Source: an uncultured Lachnospiraceae bacterium (GTDB taxonomy: Bacteria > Bacillota > Clostridia > Lachnospirales > Lachnospiraceae). Taken from it: DNA of 25,584 bases. Positions 8,127 through 16,053 of this stretch are shown piece by piece. The position numbers and the translations under genes were made by a program. Below the pieces are notes generated by a model. It saw nothing but the letters and a program-made list of their open reading frames with translations. It was not told where the DNA came from and ran no database searches. The DNA lies in contig CAJUHQ010000044.1 of NCBI GenBank assembly GCA_910586095.1, positions 1-25,584 of the forward strand, in the 5' to 3' direction. The stretch's first letter is position 1. Each line of letters begins with the position of its first letter.

Positions 8127-8229
8127 CAATTAGTCTTCTGAAAAAATGATTGGACTAACATGGCTAGCTCTACATTGTGAGCCAACATAAAAATATAGTT
8201 TTTAAATAAATCTTCTAAAAGACTAATTG
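8127..8229. other. Long-range inverted repeats in the divergent intergenic region
   Basis: The 386-bp gap between the chemoreceptor and iorA has no ORF I can support. CAATTAGTCTT (8127-8137) and AAGACTAATTG (8219-8229) are perfect 11-bp complements. A second GACTAA at 8153-8158 could compete for the left arm, and TGGCT/AGCCA lie between (8161-8165, 8179-8183). Both flanking promoters lie outside this segment, so it would be untranscribed operator DNA or a separate small RNA. Confidence 0.35.
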
Positions 8230-8353
8230 AAGTACTATTCGTTTCCTTGTTCTCCTTCTATAAATATAGTCATTTCTTTTGACTCTAGTAAATAAAACGG
8301 CAATAGCTGTGCATAACCCGACTATTACTACAAATACTTATGTCACATGCTCC

Positions 8354-8382
8354 TTGCACGAAGAAACAGTATCGTGTATAAT
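8354..8382 (+). promoter_or_regulatory. Sigma-A promoter of the ior operon
   Basis: TTGCAC (8354-8359), a 17-bp spacer and a perfect TATAAT (8377-8382) give a strong vegetative promoter about 50 bp before the iorA ATG. GTCACA (8342-8347) and TGTGAC (8388-8393) flank it as short inverted arms, and AATAGCTGTG is repeated at 8302-8311 and 8380-8389; both may be chance. Confidence 0.75.
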
Positions 8383-8432
8383 AGCTGTGTGACTCCAATT
8401 GTCATGAACACTTATTAGGAAGGAAATAACAA

Positions 8433-10166
8433 ATGAACGAAAAGAAATTAATGCTTGGCAATGAAGCGATTGCCCGTGGTGCCTATGAGGCTGGTGTGAA
8501 AGTCTCTAGCGCTTATCCAGGCACGCCCAGCACCGAAATCAGTGAAGAGATCGTAAAATATCCTGAAATCTATGCAGAGTGGGCTCCAAATGAAAAAGTC
8601 GCTATGGAAGTGGCTATTGGAGCTTCTATCAGCGGAGTGCGCGCTATGGCTTCCATGAAAATGGTTGGCGTAAATGTAGCAAGCGATCCCCTCTACACAG
8701 TATCCTATATTGGCGCAAACGGTGGTTTAGTGCTTGTAGCAGCAGATGATCCTGGCCTATACTCCTCTCAAAATGAGCAGGATTCGCGCTGTGTGGCACG
8801 CGTGGCACAAGTTCCTGTGCTCGAACCCTCCGATTCGCAAGAGGCAAAAGACTTTACTAAACTAGCATTTGAGTACAGTGAACAATATGACACGCCTGTC
8901 ATGGTCCGCACCACAACGCGTCTAGCGCACTCACAAGGTCCTGTCACATTACAGCAACGTCAAGAAGTTCCCGATAAGCCTTACGAGCGCAACGCTGCCA
9001 AACATGTCATGATGCCTGCCAATGCTAAAGGCCGCCATGTACATGTCGAAAACCGACTCAAGCAAATGGCACAAGATGCTTGTACTTTTGCTATCAACAA
9101 AGCAATTTATAAAGATACTTCTATCGGCTTTATCACTAGTGGTATTCCTTATACATATGTGGCAGAAGCAATGCCAAATGCCAGTGTGCTCAAACTTGGT
9201 CTAGTCCATCCCTTACCGCGCAAACTAATCGAAGAGTTTGCTTCACGGGTGGACAAACTCTATATCTTTGAAGAGTTAGAGCCTTTGATCGAAGAACAAG
9301 TCAAATCATGGGGGATTCCTTGTATTGGCAAAGACCTTTTTACCTTACAGGGTGAATATAGTGCCAATATGATACGCGAACGTATCCTTGGAATGAATAT
9401 CGAGATGTCCAAACCTGCACAAGTTCCTGCGCGGCCGCCTATTTTATGTCCTGGCTGCCCACATAGAAGTACTTTTTCTGTTCTAAAAAAATTGGGGATT
9501 CATGGTGCTGGAGATATTGGTTGCTATACTCTAGGTGCAGTTGCGCCTCTTAATGTGATCGATACTACTGTATGTATGGGAGCTTCTATCTCCACTCTAC
9601 ACGGAATGGAGAAAGCAAGAGGCAAGGATTATATCAAAAATTGGGTTGCCCTAATTGGCGATTCAACCTTTTTGCACACAGGGGTGAACTCCCTCATGAA
9701 TATGGTATACAATCAATCAACGGGTACTGTGTTGATCCTTGATAACTCAACTACAGGTATGACAGGGCATCAGGAGCATGCTGCTACTGGAAAAATGCTC
9801 AACGGAAAAGAAACTAAAGCTATCAACTTATATCATTTATGCAAAGCAATCGGTGTAGAACATGTATATGAAGTAGATGCTTTTGATATTGATACACTTG
9901 AAGAAACCATTAAACGTGAAGTTGCGCGCGACGAAGTTTCTGTAATCATTGTTTGCGCTCCCTGCGCCCTGCTCAAATCACAAGCTACTCGTGCAAAGTG
10001 TGTAGTAATCCCTGAAAACTGCAAAAAATGCGGCATGTGTCTGGTACCTGGATGTCCTGCTCTTACCAAAAATACAGATGGAACAGTAACCATTGATGAC
10101 ACCATGTGCAACGGCTGTGGACTTTGTATGAAACGCTGCAAATTTGGAGCCATCAAAAACTTATAG
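8433..10166 (+). CDS. iorA: Indolepyruvate ferredoxin oxidoreductase, alpha subunit
   Basis: The large subunit (577 aa) of the thiamine-diphosphate and iron-sulfur enzyme that oxidatively decarboxylates aryl-pyruvates to aryl-acetyl-CoA and reduces ferredoxin. The N-terminal pyrimidine-binding domain opens with LGNEAIARGAYEAGV and SAYPGTPSTEI. The TPP-binding domain contains LCPGCPHRSTF and GDSTFLHTGVNSLMN followed by DNSTTGMTG. Two cysteine clusters sit at the C-terminus: CKKCGMCLVPGC and CNGCGLCMKRCKFGAI, each able to hold a 4Fe-4S cluster. The start has AGGAAGG upstream. The gene heads the ior operon, with the beta subunit 14 bp downstream. In fermenters this enzyme serves aromatic amino acid breakdown or, run in reverse, their synthesis from aryl acids; the sequence does not say which. 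Confidence 0.96.
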   Translation: MNEKKLMLGNEAIARGAYEAGVKVSSAYPGTPSTEISEEIVKYPEIYAEWAPNEKVAMEVAIGASISGVRAMASMKMVGVNVASDPLYTVSYIGANGGLVLVAADDPGLYSSQNEQDSRCVARVAQVPVLEPSDSQEAKDFTKLAFEYSEQYDTPVMVRTTTRLAHSQGPVTLQQRQEVPDKPYERNAAKHVMMPANAKGRHVHVENRLKQMAQDACTFAINKAIYKDTSIGFITSGIPYTYVAEAMPNASVLKLGLVHPLPRKLIEEFASRVDKLYIFEELEPLIEEQVKSWGIPCIGKDLFTLQGEYSANMIRERILGMNIEMSKPAQVPARPPILCPGCPHRSTFSVLKKLGIHGAGDIGCYTLGAVAPLNVIDTTVCMGASISTLHGMEKARGKDYIKNWVALIGDSTFLHTGVNSLMNMVYNQSTGTVLILDNSTTGMTGHQEHAATGKMLNGKETKAINLYHLCKAIGVEHVYEVDAFDIDTLEETIKREVARDEVSVIIVCAPCALLKSQATRAKCVVIPENCKKCGMCLVPGCPALTKNTDGTVTIDDTMCNGCGLCMKRCKFGAIKNL

Positions 10167-10180
10167 AAGCGAGGTTGACT

Positions 10181-10753
10181 ATGATTACAAAAAATATAAT
10201 GATTGTTGGTGTTGGCGGTCAAGGAACACTTCTGACAAGCCGAATTCTTGGCGGGATCACCACCAAAGCTGGATTTGATGTAAAACTTTCTGAAGTGCAC
10301 GGCATGGCACAGCGCGGTGGAAGCGTCGTCACCTTTGTTCGCTATGGCGATTCTGTTGCAGAGCCTATTGTGGAGGAAGGTCAAGCAGATGTGTTGATTG
10401 CTTTTGAGCGTCTCGAAGCTTTGCGCTATGCACATTTTCTAAAAAAAGATGGGGTTTTGATTGTAAACGATCAGCGAATAGATCCGATCACAGTTGTAAC
10501 AGGCGCTGCTACATATCCTGAACATATCATCGAAACGCTGCAAAAAGAATATACTGTCATTGCTGTGGATGCTATGGAGGAGGCAAAAAAACTTGGAAAT
10601 CCTAAAGTATTCAACACGATCATTGTTGGCGTAGCCGCAAGACGTATGGATTTTGACAAGTCCCAATGGATCGAAGTCATCGAATCCACTGTTCCTCCTA
10701 AAACAATAGCACTCAACAAAGCCGCTTTTGAAGCTGGATATGCATTAGGATAA
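10181..10753 (+). CDS. iorB: Indolepyruvate ferredoxin oxidoreductase, beta subunit
   Basis: The small subunit (190 aa) of the same enzyme, belonging to the pyruvate/ketoisovalerate oxidoreductase gamma-domain family. It opens with IMIVGVGGQGTLLTSRILG and carries the family signature EVHGMAQRGGSVVTFVRYG. I chose the ATG at 10181, six bases after a GAGG site and 14 bp past the iorA stop. An upstream in-frame ATG inside iorA (10106) has no ribosome site. Length is normal for IorB. It forms a complex with IorA and is surely co-transcribed with it. Confidence 0.95.
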   Translation: MITKNIMIVGVGGQGTLLTSRILGGITTKAGFDVKLSEVHGMAQRGGSVVTFVRYGDSVAEPIVEEGQADVLIAFERLEALRYAHFLKKDGVLIVNDQRIDPITVVTGAATYPEHIIETLQKEYTVIAVDAMEEAKKLGNPKVFNTIIVGVAARRMDFDKSQWIEVIESTVPPKTIALNKAAFEAGYALG

Positions 10754-10804
10754 CTTTTTATCAAACCTGTTTTATTGGTTGACCACGCAAAAAGGGGGAG
10801 TATT

Positions 10805-11209
10805 ATGCTAACACAAATATCTGTCTATGCTGAAAATAAAAAAGGCGCCTTTCAGAATATCACCAAGGTTTTACTTGAGAATAATATCAATATTCTTGGC
10901 TCTGTCACCAATGACAGCGCAGAATATGGAATTGTTCGTATGGTAGTATCTGATGCTGATTTAGCCTGCACAGCACTAAAAGAAAACGGTTATCTATGTC
11001 GTACTACATCTGTCATTGGAGTAGAGCTTGCCGACGAAGTTGGTAATCTGAACAAACTACTTTTATCTATCAGTGACGGAAATATCAATGTAGACTATCT
11101 ATACCTATCCTTTAACCGACAGTCCGGCCAACCTATTATGGTGTTCCATACAGACGAACCTCAAGCAGTTGCCAACTGTCTGAGCAGACAAGGCTATACC
11201 GTCTTATAA
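10805..11209 (+). CDS. Tandem ACT-domain amino-acid-binding protein
   Basis: A small protein (134 aa) made of two ACT domains, roughly 1-66 (ISVYAENKKGAFQNITKVLLENNINI) and 70-134 (GVELADEVGNLNKLLLSISDGNINVDYLYLS). ACT domains bind amino acids and usually work as allosteric sensors. The start is an ATG with an AGGGGGAG site four bases upstream; a TTG 30 bp earlier extends the frame but is weaker. The gene follows iorB by 51 bp with no terminator between, so it belongs to the operon. In many Clostridia a similar ACT gene accompanies iorAB and an aryl-CoA ligase (paaK); here no ligase is present. It has no enzyme domain. Confidence 0.88.
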   Translation: MLTQISVYAENKKGAFQNITKVLLENNINILGSVTNDSAEYGIVRMVVSDADLACTALKENGYLCRTTSVIGVELADEVGNLNKLLLSISDGNINVDYLYLSFNRQSGQPIMVFHTDEPQAVANCLSRQGYTVL

Positions 11210-11218
11210 CACAATCAC

Positions 11219-11270
11219 AGCGTACAGCAAGAGTTCTTTGATAAACGCCTTCTGTACGCTACTATTTTTT
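11219..11270 (+). terminator. Intrinsic terminator of the ior operon
   Basis: AGCGTACAG (11219-11227) pairs perfectly with CTGTACGCT (11252-11260), followed by ACTA and a run of six T. The loop is long (24 nt). The T run touches the stop codon of the convergent EAL gene. Confidence 0.7.
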
Positions 11271-12621
11271 ATAATCCATATTTTTGTTCAAACTCTTCCA
11301 CAGGTATTGGCATCGCATAATAATACCCCTGAAAAATATCGCATCCCATCTGAGCAAGAAATTCTTCATGCTCTCTATTTTGAACGCCTTCTGTAATCAC
11401 AGTCATTCCAAGTTCTTTTGCCATTGTGATAATAGAACAAAGAATTGTGCGTGCTCTGATTGGATTGTTCGTTTCCTCCAAAAAAGTCATATCTATTTTT
11501 AGCGTATCCGCCTCTATATCCTTAAGCATACTCAAAGAAGAATACCCGCTTCCAAAATCATCAATCTCTAAATGAAATCCATAATCCCTCAATTGTTCTA
11601 TCACCGTTAGACGCGCTCCTATATCTTGCATAAATACTGTTTCGGTAATCTCAATGTGAAGTTTATTAGGCTCCACCTCATACGCTTCTACTAAGGATGT
11701 AAAAACCTTATATAAATCGGCATAATAAAAATCTTTTGTTGACACATTGACAGAGATACTTATGTCTTCTTGCCCACGTTTTTTCCAGTCTGCAAGTTTT
11801 GACACTGCTTGTTCCCACATCCATCGATCCAACCTATAAATATATCCTCTCTTCTCTATAATCCCCAAAAAGTCTGCTGGCATCAATATTCCCTTTGAAG
11901 GATGATGCCATCGCACAATTGCTTCTGCCCCTACTAAAATTCCCGCATTTGAGATCTGTGGCTGCAAATACATCACAAACTGTCCACTTACAAGAGCATC
12001 ATTAAATTCACTCAATATATTTTTTTCATGTATTAGCCGATCTAGCATTTTTTCGTCATAATATGCTATTACTTTGCTATAATCTCCCTTAAAAGAATCT
12101 ATTGCCATGTTTGCCTTATCACACATCACCTGAATACTTTCTTTTGGATCTGTAATTTCGTATACCCCTACAAAAATATGAAATTTATAGCTAGTATCAT
12201 TAATAAAATATTGCAAACCAACCATTTCTTCTGTTATCTGCTGCGTCTGAAATGAAGCTTTTGGTATCAACATTGCAAACCGATCGCCTGCAATTCGTCC
12301 ACAAATTCCCTCATCACAAGTTCCTTGTATCAAGCGTTTTGCCTGATCTGTGAGCACTTTATTTCCCATCTCCTCACCAAAAAGATCATTAGCAAGTTTA
12401 AAATTTCTTATATCTGTACAAACCATACACCATTTTTTATTTGGATTTCTGCGTATCTTCTCCTTTGCCTTTTCAAAAAAACCTTCTCTGCTATACAGTC
12501 CTGTCAAACTATCATACTCTGCCACAGACTGTTTCTTTCGATACCTGCATACTTCCACTGCAAGTATTACCGCCAAAAGTATCAAAATGCCTATCAAAAA
12601 CATTCTACTGACTATGTCCAT
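11269..12621 (-). CDS. Membrane c-di-GMP phosphodiesterase (EAL) with degenerate GGDEF domain
   Basis: The 450-aa protein has one N-terminal membrane helix (about 7-27), a GGDEF-type domain (about 35-185) and an EAL domain (about 200-447). The cyclase signature reads AGDRF (111-115) instead of GGDEF, so cyclase activity is unlikely. The EAL domain keeps the catalytic set: Glu233 (EAIVRW), NVS at 292-294, EITE at 324-327, the DDFG pair Asp354/Asp355, Lys375 (LKID) and Glu411 (EGV). It should therefore hydrolyse c-di-GMP, perhaps with the GGDEF part as a GTP sensor, as known for other such proteins. There is no periplasmic sensor. The GGGGGA site at the ATG lies in a repeat-like linker. The leader is about 190 nt from a promoter at 12820-12848. 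Confidence 0.93.
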   Translation of the reverse strand: MDIVSRMFLIGILILLAVILAVEVCRYRKKQSVAEYDSLTGLYSREGFFEKAKEKIRRNPNKKWCMVCTDIRNFKLANDLFGEEMGNKVLTDQAKRLIQGTCDEGICGRIAGDRFAMLIPKASFQTQQITEEMVGLQYFINDTSYKFHIFVGVYEITDPKESIQVMCDKANMAIDSFKGDYSKVIAYYDEKMLDRLIHEKNILSEFNDALVSGQFVMYLQPQISNAGILVGAEAIVRWHHPSKGILMPADFLGIIEKRGYIYRLDRWMWEQAVSKLADWKKRGQEDISISVNVSTKDFYYADLYKVFTSLVEAYEVEPNKLHIEITETVFMQDIGARLTVIEQLRDYGFHLEIDDFGSGYSSLSMLKDIEADTLKIDMTFLEETNNPIRARTILCSIITMAKELGMTVITEGVQNREHEEFLAQMGCDIFQGYYYAMPIPVEEFEQKYGL

Positions 12622-12677
12622 TTTAATCCCCCATTCTGATCAAAGTCTGTGAATTTGGGCGTCAGCACAAATTTGCC

Positions 12678-12711
12678 GTGTGAAATCTTTGATTTCACAC
12701 TAACCTCCATG
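12678..12711. repeat. Single unit of the modular hairpin repeat
   Basis: GTGTGAAAT (12678-12686) and ATTTCACAC (12692-12700) form the same 9-bp stem as at 14-35, followed by the linker TAACCTCCATG (12701-12711) also seen at 100-110. A variant of this linker (AATCCCCCAT) lies at 12625-12634 and provides the EAL gene's ribosome site. Confidence 0.75.
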
Positions 12712-12728
12712 CTACGACTGTTCTTTAG

Positions 12729-12773
12729 ATGTAGACGCGCTTGAAATGTTCAAGCTTTTCTTTGTTTCTACAT
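12729..12773 (-). other. Nested two-stem structure in the EAL gene leader
   Basis: An outer perfect 7-bp stem (ATGTAGA at 12729-12735 with TCTACAT at 12767-12773) encloses a perfect inner stem-loop (GCTTGAA at 12739-12745 with TTCAAGC at 12749-12755). It lies within the predicted 5' leader. It does not match the c-di-GMP riboswitch pattern I know. Confidence 0.45.
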
Positions 12774-12819
12774 ATTTGAAAGTCTTCTGCTTTTGCGTCA
12801 TAATACTTCTTTTACAATC

Positions 12820-12848
12820 ATCATATCAAAAATACTGTCCATGTTCAA
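12820..12848 (-). promoter_or_regulatory. Promoter of the EAL gene
   Basis: Minus strand: TTGAAC (12843-12848), 17-bp spacer ending in TGA, and TATGAT (12820-12825), giving an extended -10. Fifteen bases upstream, an inverted repeat TCAAATG (12865-12871) and CATTTGA (12881-12887) could be an operator. The remainder of the 571-bp divergent gap up to 13110 is AT-rich with no supported gene. Confidence 0.6.
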
Positions 12849-13120
12849 TTGTATTTTGAGCCTGTCAAATGATTTCCTTGCATTTGATAAGACAAAATTG
12901 GATAGATATATGATGGGGATTTCATAGCCTGTTACACACATTTCCACAATGCTTGTCTTTTGTTTTCTTAGTTCGAAATAGTGCGGTATTGGTCATTTAT
13001 CTCTTGTTTTTTGGTTGCTTGCTTCTTTATCATATATGAGCATTGACTTCATGTATCAAACTCAACTATAACAATCGTTTACAATTTTTTAGATTTCTTA
13101 ATGCAGGTGGGGGGACTTTG

Positions 13121-13129
13121 TGCTATACT
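13121..13129 (+). promoter_or_regulatory. Extended -10 promoter of the GH13 gene
   Basis: TGCTATACT is an extended -10 box 64 bp before the ATG. No good -35 is present. The same core, TTTGTGCTATA, precedes the PHP gene near 21486. Confidence 0.5.
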
Positions 13130-13192
13130 AGAACAGGGTATTTTTCAAATATCTTAGAACGAAACAATCAAAATATAAAAGGAGGCTATCAA

Positions 13193-14893
13193 ATGGCTTG
13201 GTATGATGAGGCTATATTTTATCACATTTATCCGCTAGGACTGACAGGCGCACCGACGCAAAATTCTTATGGGGAGCCCGAGCATCGGTTAAACACTCTG
13301 TTACCTTGGATTGACCATATAAAAAATATAGGCTGTAATGCCATATATATTGGTCCTTTGTTTGAATCTGTAGGACATGGTTATGAGACAACCGACTACA
13401 AAAAATTAGACAGCCGTCTCGGCGATAATGCTGATCTAAAGCACTTTGTAGCAGAATGTCACAAGAAAGATGTCAAGGTCATATTTGATGGTGTGTTTAA
13501 TCACACAGGTCGCGATTTTTTTGCCTTTCAAGATATCAAAAAAAATCGTGAAAGTTCTGCATACAAAGATTGGTATTGCAATGTAAACTTCTATGGCAAC
13601 AATGAATACAATGACGGATTTTCTTATGAAAATTGGGGCGGCTACAATCTACTTGTAAAACTCAATCAGAAAAATCCCGCTGTAAAAGATTATATTTGTG
13701 ATGTTATTCGCTTCTGGGTTAGCGAATTTGACGTAGATGGTATTCGTCTGGATGCTGCCGATGTGCTAGACTTTGATTTTATGAAAGCGTTGCGCCATTT
13801 GGCTAATGAATTAAAACCCGATTTTTGGCTGATGGGTGAAGTCATTCACGGAGAATACTCTCGTTGGGTCAATGAAGGTACTCTTCACTCTGTCACAAAC
13901 TACCATCTTCACAAGGCACTATACTCTGGCCACAATGACCATAATTACTTTGAGATTGCTCACACAGTCAAACGGCTTTATGATATGGGCGCAAGCAATC
14001 CCAACGGATTTCGGCTCTATAATTTTGTAGACAATCATGATGTAGAACGCATTTACACTAAACTTAACAATAAGGCTCATTTTGCGCCTGTTCACATTTT
14101 ACTGTATACATTACCTGGCATCCCTTCTATTTATTATGGATCTGAATTTGGAATCGAGGGCAAAAAAGAGCGTTTTTCCGACGCATCACTTCGTCCTGCA
14201 CTTCATCTTTCGGACTATCCTGATGCAGTGGACACCAATCCTTTCACTAAACTGATTGCAGCGCTAGGACGTGCCAGACAACAATCAAAGGCATTATCAT
14301 ATGGTGATTATCACGAGTTAAAACTTCTGAATCGTCAATATGTATTTTCCAGAAGTTTTGAGGGCGAATGTGCAGTAGTTGCTGTCAACAATGATGATAG
14401 TGACTCTACGATAACAGTACCTGCTGGAACTGCTGGCAGATATATCGGTGCTCTTTCTGGTCAACACGTAGATGTAGTCAATGGCACAATCTGCATCCAA
14501 ATCAAGGCAAATTCTGGTGATATCTGGTTGCCTGAAACCACTGACTCTCAAAAGGCAGTCACTCCAGATGCAGTCGCTCCTCTTGTATCTACTCCCCAAG
14601 TCTCTACAATAGATGTAAACCAGGAAACTGCTGCCCCCACACCTACTGTAACCGACAATAGTGATACAAAAACGCCACCTCCTACCTCTCCTACTGTAGA
14701 TACCACATCCGCACAAACCTCTTCCGATTCTGATTATACAAAGGCGTTTGAGGAAGGAAAAATCGCAGGACTTCAGGAAGCTATTCTTGCCATTATGGAG
14801 AAAAATGGGTATGTCTCTGACCAGATGAGAAGGGATGTTGCCGCTAATGTATACCACGATTCTCTGATTAACTGGATCAAGAGTTTTCGCTAA
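13193..14893 (+). CDS. GH13 alpha-amylase-family glycosidase with Pro/Thr linker and C-terminal helical tail
   Basis: A cytoplasmic alpha-glucan hydrolase or related GH13 enzyme (566 aa). Conserved regions are visible: DGVFNHTG (region I, 99-106), DGIRLDAAD with nucleophile Asp187, GEVIHGE with acid/base Glu216, and FVDNHD with the transition-state Asp283. A short beta domain ends near 448. Then a Pro/Thr/Ser-rich linker (about 449-513) leads to a small helical domain (514-566). No signal peptide is present. The ATG at 13193 has AAAGGAGG eight bases before it; the frame stays open for 50 upstream codons, but the ATG choice is clear and MAWYDEAIFYHIYPLG is the typical family beginning. Substrate, perhaps maltodextrin, cannot be settled. 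It converges with spoVAC. Confidence 0.92.
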   Translation: MAWYDEAIFYHIYPLGLTGAPTQNSYGEPEHRLNTLLPWIDHIKNIGCNAIYIGPLFESVGHGYETTDYKKLDSRLGDNADLKHFVAECHKKDVKVIFDGVFNHTGRDFFAFQDIKKNRESSAYKDWYCNVNFYGNNEYNDGFSYENWGGYNLLVKLNQKNPAVKDYICDVIRFWVSEFDVDGIRLDAADVLDFDFMKALRHLANELKPDFWLMGEVIHGEYSRWVNEGTLHSVTNYHLHKALYSGHNDHNYFEIAHTVKRLYDMGASNPNGFRLYNFVDNHDVERIYTKLNNKAHFAPVHILLYTLPGIPSIYYGSEFGIEGKKERFSDASLRPALHLSDYPDAVDTNPFTKLIAALGRARQQSKALSYGDYHELKLLNRQYVFSRSFEGECAVVAVNNDDSDSTITVPAGTAGRYIGALSGQHVDVVNGTICIQIKANSGDIWLPETTDSQKAVTPDAVAPLVSTPQVSTIDVNQETAAPTPTVTDNSDTKTPPPTSPTVDTTSAQTSSDSDYTKAFEEGKIAGLQEAILAIMEKNGYVSDQMRRDVAANVYHDSLINWIKSFR

Positions 14894-15017
14894 TATATGA
14901 CCGTTTATTTTCTTTATATACATCTGTGTATAATCGAGTAAAACATAGATTTTCTTTCTACTACTATACTCTTTAGCTTTGCTGACAGTTCTTTTTAAAG
15001 ACACATGTATATCAAAA

Positions 15018-15058
15018 ATAAGACAGGCTGAGTTGTACTCTCCTGTCTTACTTTTATG
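15018..15058. terminator. Bidirectional terminator between the GH13 gene and spoVAC
   Basis: AAGACAGG (15020-15027) pairs with CCTGTCTT (15042-15049). On the minus strand it is followed by TATTTTTG, on the plus strand by ACTTTTATG, so it can end both convergent transcripts. Confidence 0.7.
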
Positions 15059-15094
15059 TTATGAATACCCTCTATATGCATTTATTTGAATGGA

Positions 15095-15556
15095 TTAAAC
15101 CATTCCCATGAGTGTTCCTATCCAATATATAAGGCCTAGCACCCAGCTAGTGACAATTCCATACAAAATGACAGGTCCTGCAATAGTAAAAATCTTAGCT
15201 CCAATTCCAAATACTTGTCCCTCTGTCTTGTACTCTATTGCAGAAGCTACAACCGAATTTGCAAATCCTGTAATAGGTACCAGTGCTCCAGCTCCACCCC
15301 ATTTTACAAGTTTTCCATATATATTAAACCCTGTAAAAATTGCACTAAGCAAAATCAAACACACAGAACACCAGCTTGCTGCTGTCTCTTTGTCAATCCC
15401 AAAATTCTTCATTGCAATATTTACAATAAATTGACCTATGCAACAAATAATTCCTCCCATAACAAATGCTTTTCCCATCTGAATAGGCAGATTGGTTTTA
15501 GGTGAATTTTGTTTTACATACTCCTGATATTCTTCTTTCTTCTGTTCTGATACCAT
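15095..15556 (-). CDS. spoVAC: Stage V sporulation protein AC
   Basis: A 153-aa inner-membrane protein of the developing spore, part of the channel moving dipicolinic acid; SpoVAC is reported to be a mechanosensitive channel. After a charged N-terminus (KKEEYQEYVKQNSPKTNLPIQ) there are about four to five hydrophobic segments. Typical text is GKAFVMGGIICCIGQF, GGAGALVPITGFANSVVASAIEYKTEG and IAGPVILYGIVTSWVLG, which aligns by memory with B. subtilis SpoVAC and separates it from the shorter SpoVAE. GGAGG lies eight bases before the ATG. It follows spoVAB after 35 bp. It is the last gene of the operon here: no spoVAD or spoVAE follows before the terminator. Confidence 0.92.
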   Translation of the reverse strand: MVSEQKKEEYQEYVKQNSPKTNLPIQMGKAFVMGGIICCIGQFIVNIAMKNFGIDKETAASWCSVCLILLSAIFTGFNIYGKLVKWGGAGALVPITGFANSVVASAIEYKTEGQVFGIGAKIFTIAGPVILYGIVTSWVLGLIYWIGTLMGMV

Positions 15557-15591
15557 ATCCTAATCCTCCACTCTTTTGCTGCTACTTTCCT

Positions 15592-16053
15592 TTAATTAAA
15601 AAATCCATTGGAAAAATAATAGATTGAACCTGCTACCTTGCCGAGTGCCACGGCAAGCACTGCAATACTCACCCCCATTTTTAGTTTGATGCGCCTTGCA
15701 AAAATGGGAATACCATCGAGTACTTCCGCGAGTGCAATAGACAGACAACCTACAAAGATCCCTGAAAAGATCCCTATCAGAGCTAACAATATCGTAAACA
15801 GCACTTCCGAAAATGGTATCTGTCCTATAAACTGCCCTATGGAACCTTGAATCGGAAATACACTCAACACATCCGCTAAAATAGAGCCAAACACAATACA
15901 TTCCTCATAAAAAATTTCATATTGTGCGGTGTCTGTTCTTCCAGCAAAACGCGGTATCAATCCTACCACAAACAGTACTGTGAACACACCAGCCGATACC
16001 ATAATCCCTGAACTGATGCCAATCACCCCTAGCAGTATCATATGCCAAACCAT
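15592..16053 (-). CDS. spoVAB: Stage V sporulation protein AB
   Basis: A 153-aa membrane protein with about four hydrophobic segments (starting LLGVIGISSGIMVSAGVFTVLFVVGLIPRFAGRT), matching SpoVAB in length, in the early GISSG...VGLIPRFAGRT stretch and in the middle VFGSILADVLS part. Its precise role in dipicolinate transport is unknown. The ATG directly follows the TAG stop of spoVAA, and its ribosome site (GAGGATGTGGAG) is inside the end of spoVAA, so translation is coupled. Confidence 0.88.
   Translation of the reverse strand: MVWHMILLGVIGISSGIMVSAGVFTVLFVVGLIPRFAGRTDTAQYEIFYEECIVFGSILADVLSVFPIQGSIGQFIGQIPFSEVLFTILLALIGIFSGIFVGCLSIALAEVLDGIPIFARRIKLKMGVSIAVLAVALGKVAGSIYYFSNGFFN

Noticed and set aside
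9833..10435. 200-aa minus-strand ORF across iorA and iorB
   Set aside because: It is antisense to both ior genes, has no domain and is explained by their codon pattern.
12622..12820. c-di-GMP riboswitch before the EAL gene
   Set aside because: I looked for the conserved GEMM-type core on the minus strand and did not see it.
14318..15004. 228-aa minus-strand ORF opposite the GH13 gene
   Set aside because: It is mostly antisense to a clearly conserved enzyme, has low-complexity Arg/Ser/Tyr-rich content and no recognisable domain.
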